From: Xestospongia bergquistia
Taxonomy: Eukaryota > Porifera > Demospongiae > Haplosclerida > Petrosiidae
Assembly (NCBI GenBank): GCA_963965975.1
Contig: OZ014411.1
Span: 18,256,446 to 18,320,445, forward strand
Length of the DNA: 64,000 bases
Direction: 5' to 3'
Of this stretch, positions 22,291 through 37,364 are shown one piece after another. A program made the translations under genes and the position numbers. Every line of letters begins with the position of its first letter. The first letter of the stretch is position 1. The notes under the pieces were generated by a model. It saw nothing but the letters and a program-made list of their open reading frames with translations. It was not told the DNA's origin and made no database searches.

Positions 22291-23150
22291 CTATTGAAAC
22301 TTGTTATATTGTACTAAATCTACTGGTTACTTATTGTTACTAAAATTGTTAATGTTATGATGTTGATGCTTTTACTATGCATGAATATTTAGCCTTTTTT
22401 GATTCTTTTTTATGAGTTCTAAGTATGACTGAATTCATTTTTGAGTTCTAAGCCACTACAATAAAATGGTTAGTTATATACAAATGTTAATTGTGAGTTA
22501 GGACAAATAATGTATTTGTTTCTTTTCTATGGTTGCTGCTCTATATCATGGATTGTCAATTTCCTGGAGTCTTAATCTCACCAACTTCTTGTAAGCTATA
22601 CCTATCACTTAATGATATTGGATGTTATTAATAATTTACTTACGATATAATTCTATAATAACTGTTGTGAAATTATTTTTTTACTATCTCTACAGTAATG
22701 TTGGTACTTTTTTTACTATCTCTACAGTGATGTTGGTACTTTGTTTCTACAACAAAGATGGTGATCAGAGAAGTAACAAAATTTAGTCAAGGGTGAATGT
22801 AATCACATGTATATATGCATGTCTTCACTGACAAGCCTTTCGTTATCTTAGGTTTTCTAGAGCATATTAATTTTACGTCTCAGCATTCCTTTTAATAGCA
22901 TTGAGTATAGTTCTAGTGCATGTACTGTAGAGAACTTGCCTTTATAGCTCACTCAGAGATTAAATGTTAAAACCTACACTATACCCTAATAGCATCCTCT
23001 ATATAAAAATGTATAACAGTATTTAGCCAATATCTCATTTTCAATTATTACAGTAGAGCCAGTCAGCTGTCTAGAGTACTTTCTGAGAAGTAAGAATCAA
23101 GTCAAGAGTAACTGTAGTCACAAATATATGTATCTGCATGTCTTCGTCTC
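22291..23150. repeat. Spacer block S1, copy 2
   Basis: Same block as 661-1465. It carries a 32-bp tandem duplication of the acceptor-like TACTATCTCTACAG segment (at 22683 and 22715). This is shared with the copy at 49171 but absent from copies 1 and 3. Confidence 0.88.
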
Positions 23151-26100
23151 GTCTGCTGTCTTCTATTGTAACTGTCTCATCTGCATCTCTTGTGTTCTAT
23201 TGTAACTGTCTCATCTGCTGTATTCTATTGTCATCTGTCTTCTAACATAACTGTCTCATCTGCTGCTATTGTAACTGTCTCATCTGCTGTTTTCTAATGT
23301 AACTGTCCCATCTGCTGCATTCTAGTGTAACTGTCCCAGTGTAACTACCTCATCTGCAACTGTCCCATCTACTGTGTTCTAACTTAACTGTCCCATCTGC
23401 TGTGTTCTAAAGTAACTGTCCCAATGTAACTGCCTCATCTGCTGTGTTCTAACATAACTGTCTTATCTGCTGTGTTACTGTCTCATCTGCTGTGTTCTAA
23501 CGTAGCTGTCCTAACATAACTGTCTCGTTTACTGTGTTCTAACGTAACTGTCTAATAAGCTGTGTTCTGACGTAATGGTCTCATCTATTGTGTTCTAACA
23601 TAACTGTCCCTTCTGCTGTATTCTGACGTAACTGTCTCATCTGCTGTATTCTAACGTAACTGTCTCATCTGCTGTGTTCTATTCTAACTGTCTAATATGC
23701 TGTGTGTTCTGACGTAATTGTCTCATCTGCTGTGTTCTAATTGTCCCTTCTGCTATGTTCTATCTTAGAACTGTCTCATCTGCTGCGTTCTATCTTAACT
23801 GTCTCATCTGCTGTGTTCTGACGTAACTGTCTCATCTACTGTGTTCTATTCTAACTGTCTAATATGCTGTGTTCTGATGTAATTGTCTCATCTGCTGTGT
23901 TATAATGTAACTGTCCCTTCTGCTGCGTTCTAATGTAACTGTCTCATCTGCTGTGTTCTATTCTAACTGTCTAATATGCTGCTTTCTATTCTAACTGTCT
24001 AATATGCTGTGTTCTGACACAATTGTCTCATCTGCTGTGTTATGACGTAATTGTCTCATCTGCTGTGTTCTATTGTAACTGTCCCTTCTGCTGCATTCTA
24101 CCTTAACTGTCTCATCTGCTTCGTTCTATCTTAACTGTCTCATCTGCTGCGTTCTATCTTAACTGTCTCATCTGCTGCGTTCTGACGTAACGTCTCATCT
24201 GCTGTGTTCTATTCTAACTGTCTAATATGCTGTGTTCTGACGTAATTGTCTCATCTGCTGTGTTCTAATGTAACTGTCCCTTCTGCTGCATTCTACCTTA
24301 ACTGTCTCATCTGCTGCGTTCTGACGTAACGTCTCATCTGCTGTGTATCTATTCTAACTGTCTAATATGCTGTGTTCTGACGTAATTGTCTCATCTGCTG
24401 TGTTCTTCTAACATAACTGTCCCTTCTGCTGCATTCTATGTTCTGACGTAATTGTCTCATCTGCTGTGTTCTAATGTAACTGACCCTTCTGCTGCATTCT
24501 ACCTTAACTGTCTCACCTGCTGCGTTCTGACGTAACGTCTCATCTGCTGTGTATCTATTCTAACTGTCTAATATGCTGTGTTCTGACCTAATTGTCTCAT
24601 CTGCTGTGTTCTTCTAACATAACTGTCCCTTCTGCTGCGTTCTATGTTAACTGCCCTATCTACTGTGTTCTATTGTAACAGTCTCATCTGCTGTGTTCTA
24701 TTGTAACTGTCCCATCTACTGTGTTGTAACGCAACTTCATCTGCTGTATTCTGCCCTCTACTGTATTCTAACATAACTGTCTCATTTCCAGGGTTCTAAT
24801 GTAACTGTCCCATCTTGTAACTGTCCCATCTACTTGTGTTCTAACATACCTGCCCCATCTACTGTGTGTTCTATTGTAACTGCCCCATCTACTGTGTTCT
24901 ATTGTAACTGTCCCATCTACTGTGTAACTGCCCTATCTACTGCCCTATCTACTGTGTGTTCTATTGTAACTGCCCCATCTACTGTGTGTTCTATTGTAAC
25001 TGTCCCATCTACTGTGTTCTACATACCTGCCCCATCTACTGTGTGTTTTATTGTAACTCCTCCATCTACTGTGTTCTATTGTAACTGTCCCATCTACTGT
25101 GTTCTAACATAACTGCCCTATTGTTCTATTGTAATTGTCCCATCTACTGTTTTCTAACATACCTGCCCCATCTACTGTGTGTTCTATTGTAACTCCCCCA
25201 TCTACTGTGTTCTATTGTGATTGTCCCATCTACTGTGTTCTAACATAACTGCCCTATCTACTGTGTGTTCTATTGTAACTGCACCATCTACTATGTTCTA
25301 TTGTAACTGTCTCATCTGCTGTATTCTGTAACTCTCCCATCTACTGTATTCTAACATAACTGTCTCATCTACTGGGTTCTAATGTAAGTGTCCCATTTTG
25401 TAACTGTCCCATCTACTGTGTTCTAACATAACTGCCCTATCTACTGTGTGTTCTATTGTAACTGCCCCAATCTACTGTGTTCTATTGTAACTATCCCATC
25501 TACTGTGTTGTAACGTAACTGTCTCATCTGCTGTATTCTGCCCATCTACTGTATTCTAACATAACTGTCTCATCTCCAGGGTTCTAATGTAACTGTCCCA
25601 TCTTGTAACTGTCCCATCTAACATACCTGCCCCATCTACTTTGTGTTCTATTGTAACTGCCCCATCTACTGTGTGTTCTATTGTAACTGTCCCATCTACT
25701 GTGTTCTAACGTACCTGCCCCATCTACTGTGTGTTCTATTGTAACTGCCCCATCTACTGTGTTCAATTATAACTATCCCATCTACTGTGTTCTAACATAA
25801 CTGCCCTATCTACTGTGTGTTCTAGTGTAACTGCCCCATCTACTGTGTTCTATTGTAACTGTCTCATCGTCTGTATTCTGTAACTCTTCCATCTACTGTA
25901 TTCTAACATAACTGTCTCATCTACTGGGTTCTAATGTAAGTGTCCCATCTTGTAACTGTCCCATCTCCTGTGTTCTAACATAACAACCCCATCTACTGTG
26001 TGTTCTATTGTAACTGCCCCATCTACTCTGTTGTATTGTAACTGTACCATCTAATGTGTCCTGTAACTATCTACTGTATTCTAACGTTATCTGCTCTGTA

Positions 26101-28210
26101 ACTATCTACTGTCATCTGCTGTGTTCTGTTATAACTGCCCCCTCTACTGTGTTCTATTGTAACTGCCCTATCTACTGTGTTCTATTGTAACTGTCTCATC
26201 GTCTGTATTCTGTAACTCTTCCATCTACTGTATTCTAACATAACTGTCTCATCTACTGGGTTCTAATGTAAGTGTCCCATCTTGTAACTGTCCCATCTCC
26301 TGTGTTCTAACATAACAACCCCATCTACTGTGTGTTCTATTGTAACTGCCCCATCTACTCTGTTGTATTGTAACTGTACCATCTAATGTGTCCTGTAACT
26401 ATCTACTGTATTCTAACGTTATCTGCTCTGTAACTATCTACTGTCATCTGCTGTGTTCTGTTATAACTGCCCCCTCTACTGTGTTCTATTGTAACTGCCC
26501 TATCTGCTGTGTTCTATTGTAACTGCCCTATCTGCTCTGTTCTATTTTAACTGTCCCGTCTGCTGTATTCTGTAACTGTCTACTGTATTATGTAACTGTC
26601 ACATCTACTGTATTCTTACATAACTGTCACATCAACTGTGTTCTATTATAACTGTCCCATCTACTGTGTTATATTGTAACTGTCCCATCTACTGTATTCT
26701 AATGTAACTGTCTCATCTACTGTATTCTGAAACTGTCCAATCTACTATAACTGTCTCATCTGCTGTGTTCTATTGTAACTGCTCCATTTGCTGTGTTCTA
26801 TTGTAACTGCCCCATTTGCTGTGTTCTATTGTAACTGTCCCATCTACTTTGTTGTAACGTAACTGTCTCATCTGCTGTATTCTGCCCATCTACTGTATTC
26901 TAACATAACTGTCTCATCTCCAGGGTTCTAATGTAACTGTCCCATCTTATAACTGTCCCATCTAACATACCTGCCCCATCTACTGTGTGTTCTATTGTAA
27001 CTGCCCCATCTACTGTGTGTTCTATTGTAACTGTCCCATCTACTGTGTTCTAACATACCTGCCCCATCTACTGTGTGTTCTATTGTAACTGCCCCATCTA
27101 CTGTGTTCTATTGTAACTATCCCATCTACTGTGTTCTAACATAACTGCCCTATCTACTGTGTGTTCTATTGTAACTGCCCCATCTACTGTGTTCTATTGT
27201 AACTGTCTCATCGTCTGTATTCTGTAACTCTTCCATCTACTGTATTCTAACATAACTGTCTCATCTACTGGGTTCTAATGTAAGTGTCCCATCTTGTAAC
27301 TGTCCCACCTCCTGTGTTCTAACATAACAACCCCATCTACTGTGTGTTCTATTGTAACTGCCCCATCTACTCTGTTGTATTGTAACTGTACCATCTAATG
27401 TGTCCTGTAACTATCTACTGTATTCTAACGTCATCTGCTCTGTAACTATCTACTGTATTCTAACATCATCTGCTGTGTTCTGTTATAACTGCCCCCTCTA
27501 CTGTGTTCTATTGTAACTGCCCTATCTGCTGTGTTCTATTTTAACTGTCCCATCGGCTGTATTCTGTAACTGTCTACTGTATTATGTAACTGTCACATCT
27601 ACTGTATTCTTACATAACTGTCTCATCAACTGTGTTCTATTGTAACTGTCCCATCTGCTGTGTTATATTGTAACTGTCCCATCTACTGTATTCTAATGTA
27701 ACTGTCTCATCTACTGTATTCTGAAACTGTCCCATCTACTGTATTCTAACATAACTGTCTCATCTGCTGTGTTCTATTGTAACTGCTCCATTTGCTGTGT
27801 TCTATTGTAACTGCCCCATTTGCTGTGTGTTCTGTTGTAACTGCCCCTTCTGTATTCTAACATCTACTGTGTTCTAACTGTCTCATTTACTGTATCCTAA
27901 AAAAACTGTACCATCTACTGTCTTCTAAAATAACTGTGCCATATACTGTCTCCTCTGTCTCCTAAAATAACTGTCCCATCAACTGTTTCCTAACACTTGT
28001 GGTAACTGTGTCCTAAGGTAACCATATCCAGTTACTGTAACTGTGCCATTTACTATGTTCTAACGTAACTGTCCCTTGTACTGTATTCTAACATAACTGT
28101 CCCATCTACTTGTCCAACTACTGTGTCTTGAAAGTTACTGTCTCATCTACTGTGTTCTAACTTTCCCATCTGCTGTGTCCGAATGTAACTGTCCCATCTA
28201 TTGTGCTCTA
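23151..28210. repeat. Minisatellite II array, copy 2
   Basis: CATCTGCTGTGTTC-type units on the left and CATCTACTGTGTTC-type units on the right. An approximately 332-bp higher-order duplication is visible from the marker GTCTCATCGTCTGTATTCTG at 25861 and 26193. The array ends at about 28210, where CCTGTCTACTTGTCCTGATG resumes minisatellite I. No gene is supported. Confidence 0.92.
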
Positions 28211-30180
28211 ATGTAACTGTCCTGTCTACTTGTCCTGATGTAATTGTAAATTGTCCTGTCTACTTGTCCTAATATAATTGTAAATTGTTCCTTCTACTTG
28301 TCCTAATGTAATTTCCTTGTCTAGTTTGTCCCAATGTGACTAGGCTGTCTGTTGTTTTCTAATGTAGCTGTCCTCTCTACTGTGTCCTTATGTAACCATC
28401 CTGTCTATTGAAACTTGTTATATTGTACTAAATCTACTGGTTACTTATTGTTACTAAAATTGTTAATGTTATGATGTACCATCGACTGTGTCCTACTTTA
28501 AGTGCATCTTTTACTGTGTCCTGTGTCCTAACATAAGTCCCAATATAATTGTCCCATCTATTATGTATGTGTTCTAATGTAATTGTCTCACCTTCTTTGT
28601 TCTATTATAACATTCTATTCCACTGTGTCCTAATGTAATTGCTGATCTAACGTCTTCTAATGCAACTGTCCCATCGACTGTTTCCTATTTTAATTGCATC
28701 TTTTACTAACTGCCAATCTACTGTTAATGTAATTGTCTCATTTACTGGTCTTAATTGTCATGTCAATTGTGTCTAATGTAACTATGCAACCTACAGTGTC
28801 CAGCTATAATTTTTCCATCTTGTTCTAACTACTGTGTCCCAATCTAACCATCTGTGTCGTAATGTTAACTGTCCTGTCTAGTGTGTCCTAACATAATGAT
28901 CAGGTCTACTGTTTCATAATGTAACTAACTGTCTTGGCTACTGTCAACTGTGTCCTTTTGTAAGTGTGCCATCTACTGTGTCCATGTCTGTTTCCTAATG
29001 GGAGTGTCCCATTTACTGTGTCCTTATGTAACATCCTGTATACTGTTGTAATGTTATTGTGGCATCTACTGTGTCCTGTCAATTGTGTCTAATGTAACTA
29101 TGCAACCTACAGTGTCCTAGTATAATTTTCCCATCTACTGTCCTAACGTAATTATAACTACTGTGTCCCAAATGTAATCATCTTGTCTACTGTGTTGTAA
29201 TGTAAGTGTCTTGTCTAGTGTGTCCTAACATATTCAGGTCTACTGTGTCTACTGTGTCATAATGTAAATAACTGTCTTGTCTACTGTGTCCTGTCTTAAC
29301 ATATCAGGTCTACTGTCTACTGTTTCATTAACTATCAGGTCTACTGTCTACTGTTTAATTGTCTTGCTACTGTGTCCTATTATAACTGTGCCATGTACTG
29401 TATCCCGTGTACTGTGTCCTAATGGGACTGTCCCATTTACTGTGTCCTAATGTAACATCCTGTCTACTGTGTTGTGTAATGTTGTCCCATCTACAGTATA
29501 ATTTTCCTGTCAATTGTGATAATGTAACTATGCAACCTACAGTGTCCTCGTATATTTTTCACATTTACATTATCCTAATTTAATTGTCCTGTCAATTGTG
29601 ATAATTGTTCTAACTACTGTGTCCCAATGTAACCATCTGGTCTACTGTGTTCAGTGTGTTGTAATGTTAACTGTCCAGTCATGTGTCCACTGTGTTCTAA
29701 TGTTAACTGTCTGGTCATGTGTCCTAATATAATTATCAGATCTGATTATTAACTGTCTTGTCTACTGTCTACTCTGTGCTATTATAACTGTCCCATCTAC
29801 TGTGTCTTAACGGGACTGTCCCATCTACTGTGTCCTAACGGGACTGTCCCATTTACTGTGTCCTAATGTAACATCCTGTCTACTGTGTTGTAATGTTATT
29901 GTCCCATCTACTGTGTCCTGTCAATTGTGTCTAATGTAACTATGCAACTTACAGTGTCCTAGTAATTTTACCATCTAGTGTCTTATATGTCCTAACATAA
30001 TTATCAGGTCTAGTGTGTCATAAACAGTCCCGTCTACTTGTCCTAATATAATTGTAAATTGTTCCTTCTACTTGTCCTAATGTAATTTCCTTGTCTAGTT
30101 TGTCCTAATGTGACTAGGCTGTCTGTTGTTTTCTAATGTAGCTGTCCTCTTTACTGTGTCCTTATGTAACCATCCTGTCT
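28211..30180. repeat. Minisatellite I, copy 3
   Basis: Nearly identical to 20331-22290 with an offset of about 7.9 kb. Together with the following S1 and minisatellite II it forms a tandem duplicate of the roughly 20.3-28.2 kb segment. Confidence 0.9.
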
Positions 30181-31010
30181 ATTGAAACTTGTTATATTGT
30201 ACTAAATCTACTGGTTACTTATTGTTACTAAAATTGTTAATGTTATGATGTTGATGCTTTTACTATGCATGAATATTTAGCCTTTTTTGATTCTTTTTTA
30301 TGAGTTCTAAGTATGACTGAATTCATTTTTGAGTTCTAAGCCACTACAATAAAATGGTTAGTTATATACAAATGTTAATTGTGAGTTAGGACAAATAATG
30401 TATTTGTTTCTTTTCTATGGTTGCTGCTCTATATCATGGATTGTCAATTTCCTGGAGTCTTAATCTCACCAACTTCTTGTAAGCTATACCTATCACTTAA
30501 TGATATTGGATGTTATTAATAATTTACTTACGATATAATTCTATAATAACTGTTGTGAAATTATTTTTTTACTATCTCTACAGTGATGTTGGTACTTTGT
30601 TTCTACAACAAAGATGGTGATCAGAGAAGTAACAAAATTTAGTCAAGGGTGAATGTAATCACATGTATATATGCATGTCTTCACTGACAAGCCTTTCATT
30701 ATCTTAGGTTTTCTAGAGCATATTAATTTTACGTCTCAGCATTCCTTTTAATAGCATTGAGTATAGTTCTAGTGCATGTACTGTATAGAACTTGCCTTTA
30801 TAGCTCACTCAGAGATTAAATGTTAAAACCTACACTATACCCTAATAGCATCCTCTATATAAAAATGTATAACAGTATTTAGCCAATATCTCATTTTCAA
30901 TTATTACAGTAGAGCCAGTCAGCTGTCTAGAGTACTTTCTGAGAAATAACAATCAAGTCAAGAGTAACTGTAGTCACAAATATATGTATCTGCATGTCTT
31001 CGTCTCGTCT
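30181..31010. repeat. Spacer block S1, copy 3
   Basis: Same block as 661-1465 and lacks the 32-bp duplication. It shares some variants (TTGATGCTTTTA) with copies 2 and 4, but others (ACTGTATAGAAC) with copy 1. This suggests mosaic exchange between copies. Confidence 0.88.
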
Positions 31011-34000
31011 GCTGTCTTCTATTGTAACTGTCTCATCTGCATCTCTTGTGTTCTATTGTAACTGTCTCATCTGCTGTATTCTATTGTCATCTGTCTTCTA
31101 ACATAACTGTCTCATCTGCTGCTATTGTAACTGTCTCATCTGCTGTTTTCTAATGTAACTGTCCCATCTGCTGCATTCTAGTGTAACTGTCCCAGTGTAA
31201 CTACCTCATCTGCAACTGTCCCATCTACTGTGTTCTAACTTAACTGTCCCATCTGCTGTGTTCTAAAGTAACTGTCCCAATGTAACTGCCTCATCTGCTG
31301 TGTTCTAACATAACTGTCTTATCTGCTGTGTTACTGTCTCATCTGCTGTGTTCTAACGTAACTGTCCTAACATAACTGTCTCGTTTACTGTGTTCTAACG
31401 TAACTGTCTAATAAGCTGTGTTCTGACGTAATTGTTTCATCTGCTGTGTTCTAACGTAATGGTCTCATCTATTGTGTTCTAACATAACTGTCCCTTCTGC
31501 TGTATTCTAACGTAACTGTCTCATCTGCTGTGTTCTATTCTAACTGTCTAATATGCTGTGTGTTCTGACGTAATTGTCTCATCTGCTGTGTTCTAATGTA
31601 ACTGTCCCTTCTACTACGTTCTATCTTAACTGTCTCATCTGCTGCGTTCTATATTAACTGTCTCATCTGCTGTGTTCTGATGTAACTGTCTCATCTGCTG
31701 CGTTCTATATTAACTGTCTCATCTGCTGTGTTCTGATGTAACTGTCTCATCTGCTGTGTTCTAATATAACTGTCCCTTCTGCTGCGTTCTATCTTAACTG
31801 TCTGCTGCGTTCTATCTTAACTGTCTCACCTGCTGTGTTCTGACATAACTGTCTCATCTGATGTGTTCTATTCTAACTGTCTAATATGCTGTGTTCTAAC
31901 GTAATGGTCTCATCTATTGTGTTCTAACATAACTGTCCCTTCTGCTGTATTCTGACGTAACTGTCTCATCTGCTGTATTCTAACGTAACTGTCTCATCTG
32001 CTGTGTTCTATTCTAACTGTCTAATATGCTGTGTGTTCTGACGTAATTGTCTCATCTGCTGTGTTCTAATTGTCCCTTCTGCTATGTTCTATCTTAGAAC
32101 TGTCTCATCTGCTGCGTTCTATCTTAACTGTCTCATCTGCTGTGTTCTGACGTAACTGTCTCATCTACTGTGTTCTATTCTAACTGTCTAATATGCTGTG
32201 TTTTGATGTAATTGTCTCATCTGCTGTGTTATAATGTAACTGTCCCTTCTGCTGCGTTCTAATGTAACTGTCTCATCTGCTGTGTTCTATTCTAACTGTC
32301 TAATATGCTGCTTTCTATTCTAACTGTCTAATATGCTGTGTTCTGACGCAATTGTCTCATCTGCTCTGTTATGACGTAATTGTCTCATCTGCTGTGTTCT
32401 ATTGTAACTGTCCCTTCTGCTGCATTCTACCTTAACTGTCTCATCTGCTTCGTTCTATCTTAACTGTCTCATCTGCTGCATTCTATCTTAACTGTCTCAT
32501 CTGCTGCGTTCTGACGTAACGTCTCATCTGCTGTGTTCTATTCTAACTGTCTAATATGCTGTGTTCTGACGTAATTGTCTCATCTGCTGTGTTCTAATGT
32601 AACTGACCCTTCTGCTGCATTCTACCTTAACTGTCTCATCTGCTGCGTTCTGACGTAACGTCTCATCTGCTGTGTATCTATTCTAACTGTCTAATATGCT
32701 GTGTTCTGACGTAATTGTCTCATCTGCTGTGTTCTTCTAACATAACTGTCCCTTCTGCTGCGTTCTATGTTAACTGCCCTATCTACTGTGTTCTATTGTA
32801 ACAGTCTCACATGCTGTGTTTTATTGTAACTGTCCCGTCTACTGTGTTGTAACGCAACTTCATCTGCTGTATTCTGCCCTCTACTGTATTCTAACATAAC
32901 TGTCTCATCTCCAGGGTTCTAATGTAACTGTCCCATCTTGTAACTGTCCCATCTACTTGTGTTCTAACATACCTGCCCCATCTACTGTGTGTTCTATTGT
33001 AACTGCCCCATCTACTGTGTTCTATTGTAACTGTCCCATCTACTGTGTAACTGCCCTATCTACTGCCCTATCTACTGTGTGTTCTATTGTCACTGCCCCA
33101 TCTACTGTGTGTTCTATTGTAACTGTCCCATCTACTGTGTTCTACATACCTGCCCCATATACTGTGTGTTTTATTGTAACTCCTCCATCTACTGTGTTCT
33201 ATTGTAACTGTCCCATCTACTGTGTTCTAACATAACTGCCCTATCTACTGTGTGTTCTATTGTAACTGCCCCATCTACTGTGTTCTATTGTAACTGTCTC
33301 ATCTGCTGTATTCTGTAACTCTCCCATCTACTGTATTCTAACATAACTGTCTCATCTACTGGGTTCTAATGTAAGTGTCCCATTTTGTAACTGTCCCATC
33401 TACTGTGTTCTAACATAACTGCCCTATCTACTGTGTGTTCTATTGTAACTGCCCCATCTACTGTGTTCTATTGTAACTGTCCCATCTACTGCGTTGTAAC
33501 GTAACTGTCTCATCTGCTGTATTCTGCCCATCTACTGTATTCTAACATAACTGTCTCATTTCCAGGGTTCTAATGTAACTGTCCCATCTTGTAACTGTCC
33601 CATCTAACACCTGCCCCATCTACTGTGTGTTCTATTGTAACTGCCCCATCTACTGTGTTCTATTGTAACTGTCCCATCTATTGTGTTCTAACATACCTGC
33701 CCCATCTACTGTGTGTTCTATTGTAACTCCCCCATCTACTGTGTTCTATTGTGATTGTCCCATCTACTGTGTTCTAACATAACTGCCCTATCTACTGTGT
33801 GTTCTATTGTAACTGCACCATCTACTATGTTCTATTGTAACTGTCTCATCTGCTGTATTCTGTAACTCTCCCCTCTACTGTATTCTAACATAACTGTCTC
33901 ATCTACTGGGTTCTAATGTAAGTGTCCCATTTTGTAACTGTCACATCTACTGTGTTCTAACATAACTGCCCTATCTACTGTGTGTTCTATTGTAACTGCC

Positions 34001-35641
34001 CCATCTACTGTGTTCTATTGTAACTGTCCCATCTACTGTGTTGTAACGTAACTGTCTTGTCTGCTGTATTCTGCCCATCTACTGTATTCTAACATAACTG
34101 TCTCATCTCCAGGGTTCTAATGTAACTGTCCCATCTTGTAACTGTCCCATCTAACATACCTGCCCCATCTACTGTGTGTTCTATTGTAACTGCCCCATCT
34201 ACTGTGTGTTCTATTGTAACTGTCCCATCTACTGTGTTCTAACATAACTGCCCTATCTACTGTGTGTTCTATTGTAACTGCCCCGTCTACTGTGTTCTAT
34301 TGTAACTGTCTCATCGTCTGTATTCTGTAACTCTTCCATCTACTGTATTCTAACATAACTGTCTCATCTACTGGGTTCTAATGTAAGTGTCCCATCTTGT
34401 AACTGTCCCACCTCCTGTGTTCTAACATAACAACCCCATCTACTGTGTGTTCTATTGTAACTGCCCCATCTACTCTGTTGTATTGTAACTGTACCATCTA
34501 ATGTGTCCTGTAACTATCTACTGTATTCTAACGTCATCTGCTCTGTAACTATCTACTGTCATCTGCTGTGTTCTGTTGTAACTGCCCCCTCTACTGTGTT
34601 CTATTGTAACTGCCCTATCTGCTGTGTTCTATTGTAACTGCCCTGTCTGCTCTGTTCTATTTTAACTGTCCCGTCTGCTGTATTCTGTAACTGTCTACTG
34701 TATTATGTAACTGTCACATCTACTGTGTTCTTACATAACTGTCTCATCAACTGTGTTCTATTGTAACTGTCCCATCTGCTGTGTTATATTGTAACTGTCC
34801 CATCTACTGTATTCTAATGTAACTGTCTCATCTACTGTATTCTGAAACTGTCCCATCTACTGTATTCTAACATAACTGTCTCATCTGCTGTGTTCTATTG
34901 TAACTGCTCCATTTGCTGTGTTCTATTTTAAATGCCCCATTTGCTGTTTTCTATTGTAACTGCCCCATCTGTATTCTAACATAACTGTCTCATCTGCTGT
35001 GTTCTATTGTAACTGCTCCATTTGCTGTGTTCTATTGTAACTGCCCCATTTGCTGTGTGTTCTTTTGTAACTGCCCCTTCTGTATTCTAACATCTACTGT
35101 GTTCTAACTGTCTCATTTACTGTATCCTAAAAAAACTGTACCATCTACTGTCTTCTAAAATAACTGTGCCATATACTGTCTCCTCTGTCTCCTAAAATAA
35201 CTGTCCCATCAACTGTTTCCTAACACTTGTGGTAACTGTGTCCTAAGGTAACCATATCCAGTTACTGTAACTGTGCCATTTACTGTGTTCTAACGTAACT
35301 GTCCCTTGTACTGTATTCTAACATAACTGTCCCATCTACTTGTCCAACTACTGTGTCTTGAAAGTTACTGTCTCATCTACTGTGTTCTAACTTTCCCATC
35401 TGCTGTGTGCGAATGTAACTGTCCCATCTATTGTGCTCTAATGTAACTGTCCCATCTACTTTGTTCTAGTTCCAACTACTGTGTCCTGATGTAATTGACC
35501 AACTACTGTGTCTTAGAGACAGTTACTTTAACGTAACTGTCCCATCTACTGTGTCCGAATGTAATGATCCCATCTACTGTCTCCTTAAGTAATTGTTCCA
35601 TCTACTGTGTTCTAATGTAACTGTCCAATCAACTGTTAAAA
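31011..35641. repeat. Minisatellite II array, copy 3
   Basis: Internally rearranged relative to the array at 23151-28210; for example, 31440-31900 carries extra units. The right end returns to the same boundary with block U as copy 1. No gene is supported. Confidence 0.92.
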
Positions 35642-36869
35642 GATGTATTTTGAGCATATTAGGCCATTAATAGATGGATTATGAGCATGTTAGGCCATTA
35701 ACAGATGGATTTGGAGCATGTTAGGCCATTAAAAGAAGAATGAGAAGAGGTTTGAAGGGGGGGCGGACGGCAATACAGTACCACCTCCACGTTGGTGTCA
35801 TCTGGAGCATCATAGGTATCCTAACTATGATGTACTGAGAGTACTGTTGATCCTCAGCTCATTCTTTCTTAAACTGTATAAAATACAGTAGCTCTGATAA
35901 CAATTTGTACAGTTTCAGTTATAGTTGGAGAATGCATATCCAAATGCTTGTTAATACTGGAATGCAAAGAGTCTCTTTTTGATATTGCCTGACCTTTGTA
36001 AATTTTAAGCACTATTTCAAACGCTGTTAAATAATCCAAGCCGTTTCTAACTAAGATACATGTTTAGCAAAAGAAATATTATCCAACTTGAATGAGGTAT
36101 GTATATTATATATATATATAAATGTAATTGCTTACATTTTCTATAGAACCTTCCAAATTAGAGTATGTCTAAAAGCTGGTGGCAGTGAGCTATTACAGTT
36201 GTGCAGTGTATCGGCATGCTTTGCTACATAAAAGGTACAATAATTTATAGATTAGTCTGTTAATATATTTTTTCCTTGTTAGTGTTTAATGAAATTTTAC
36301 TGTCCATTTCACTTCCCTATAGCCCTATAGTGGTGTATATGGCACAGAAGATAGATACACTGGTTTTATGACTGTTAATTACTCTGGAACTTTGCTGCAG
36401 TTTGTGTACTTTAACAAATGACTTCTCAGAAAAAGGACATATTATATGTGTATATGTGGTGTCTATTATAAACTATATAGTACAGTGCTTGTATTTATGT
36501 AATGATGAAGATACTCTTTTCAGTGGCAATCATTGTTACTGTTTGTGCTGTCAAGATAGTAAGATGTACCATCAAGTACATACTACAAGAACTTGTAAAC
36601 TGCCCATCATGACCATCTTTTGATTTATTCAATTTATTTGATCTTAATGTGTTATTTTTGTTAAATTCTCCACATAAATTTGCCATAAGGAAAATGAGTC
36701 TGTATTTTAGTTTCTGTTGTTAGAAGTCTTTTAAAACAAATGGTAATTGCTTACAGAAATAAGACAGAGGAACTTGATGGATATGCAGAATCCTATTAAT
36801 TTGTCTTAAAAATGGATCATTTCAAGATAACATCTACAGTATAGCAGTGGTCCATTGTATACAGTTATA

Positions 36870-37095
36870 ACAGATTACATAGTAACAGTTGTTGTACACA
36901 AAGGTCAGTAGCTATAACAATTTTGTCTTTAAAAAATGACCATTGATTAATTATCTTAATAGTTAAAGACAAAATTTTTATAGATACTGGCCTTTATTTT
37001 TATAGATACTGGCCTTTGTGTACAACAACTGTTACTATGTAATCTGTAATCTGTTATAAATAACTATTAAGATAATTAATCAATGGGCATTTTTT
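36870..37095. repeat. Interlocked inverted repeats A-B-A'-B' (copy B)
   Basis: Same arrangement as 8327-8530. Arm A' carries a 22-bp tandem duplication of ATTTTTATAGATACTGGCC plus TTT, making the array 226 bp. Confidence 0.88.
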
Positions 37096-37364
37096 ATAGT
37101 AGTGAGGCTACTCTACAGTATCTACTTCAGTAATATATATATATATATATATGACTATGGTTTCTAATCTAATGATTATACGCAGTCAGCATTATTAGAA
37201 GTTAACAAGATAACCTTGTTTTCATACAAAATGGGAAGTTGCTTCAGGCAAATTCATCAAAAATACTATTATTATTATAATCATTATTATCATTGTAAAC
37301 AAAATAATAACATTTATATAGTTTATGTATTACAGTGATGAATTTTGTTTTGTGTCCAATGTAG

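Noticed and set aside
24834..25112. Cys-rich repeat ORFs here and at 32957 and 52721
   Set aside because: Minisatellite II translations (NCPIYCV-type words); length depends on local unit variants.
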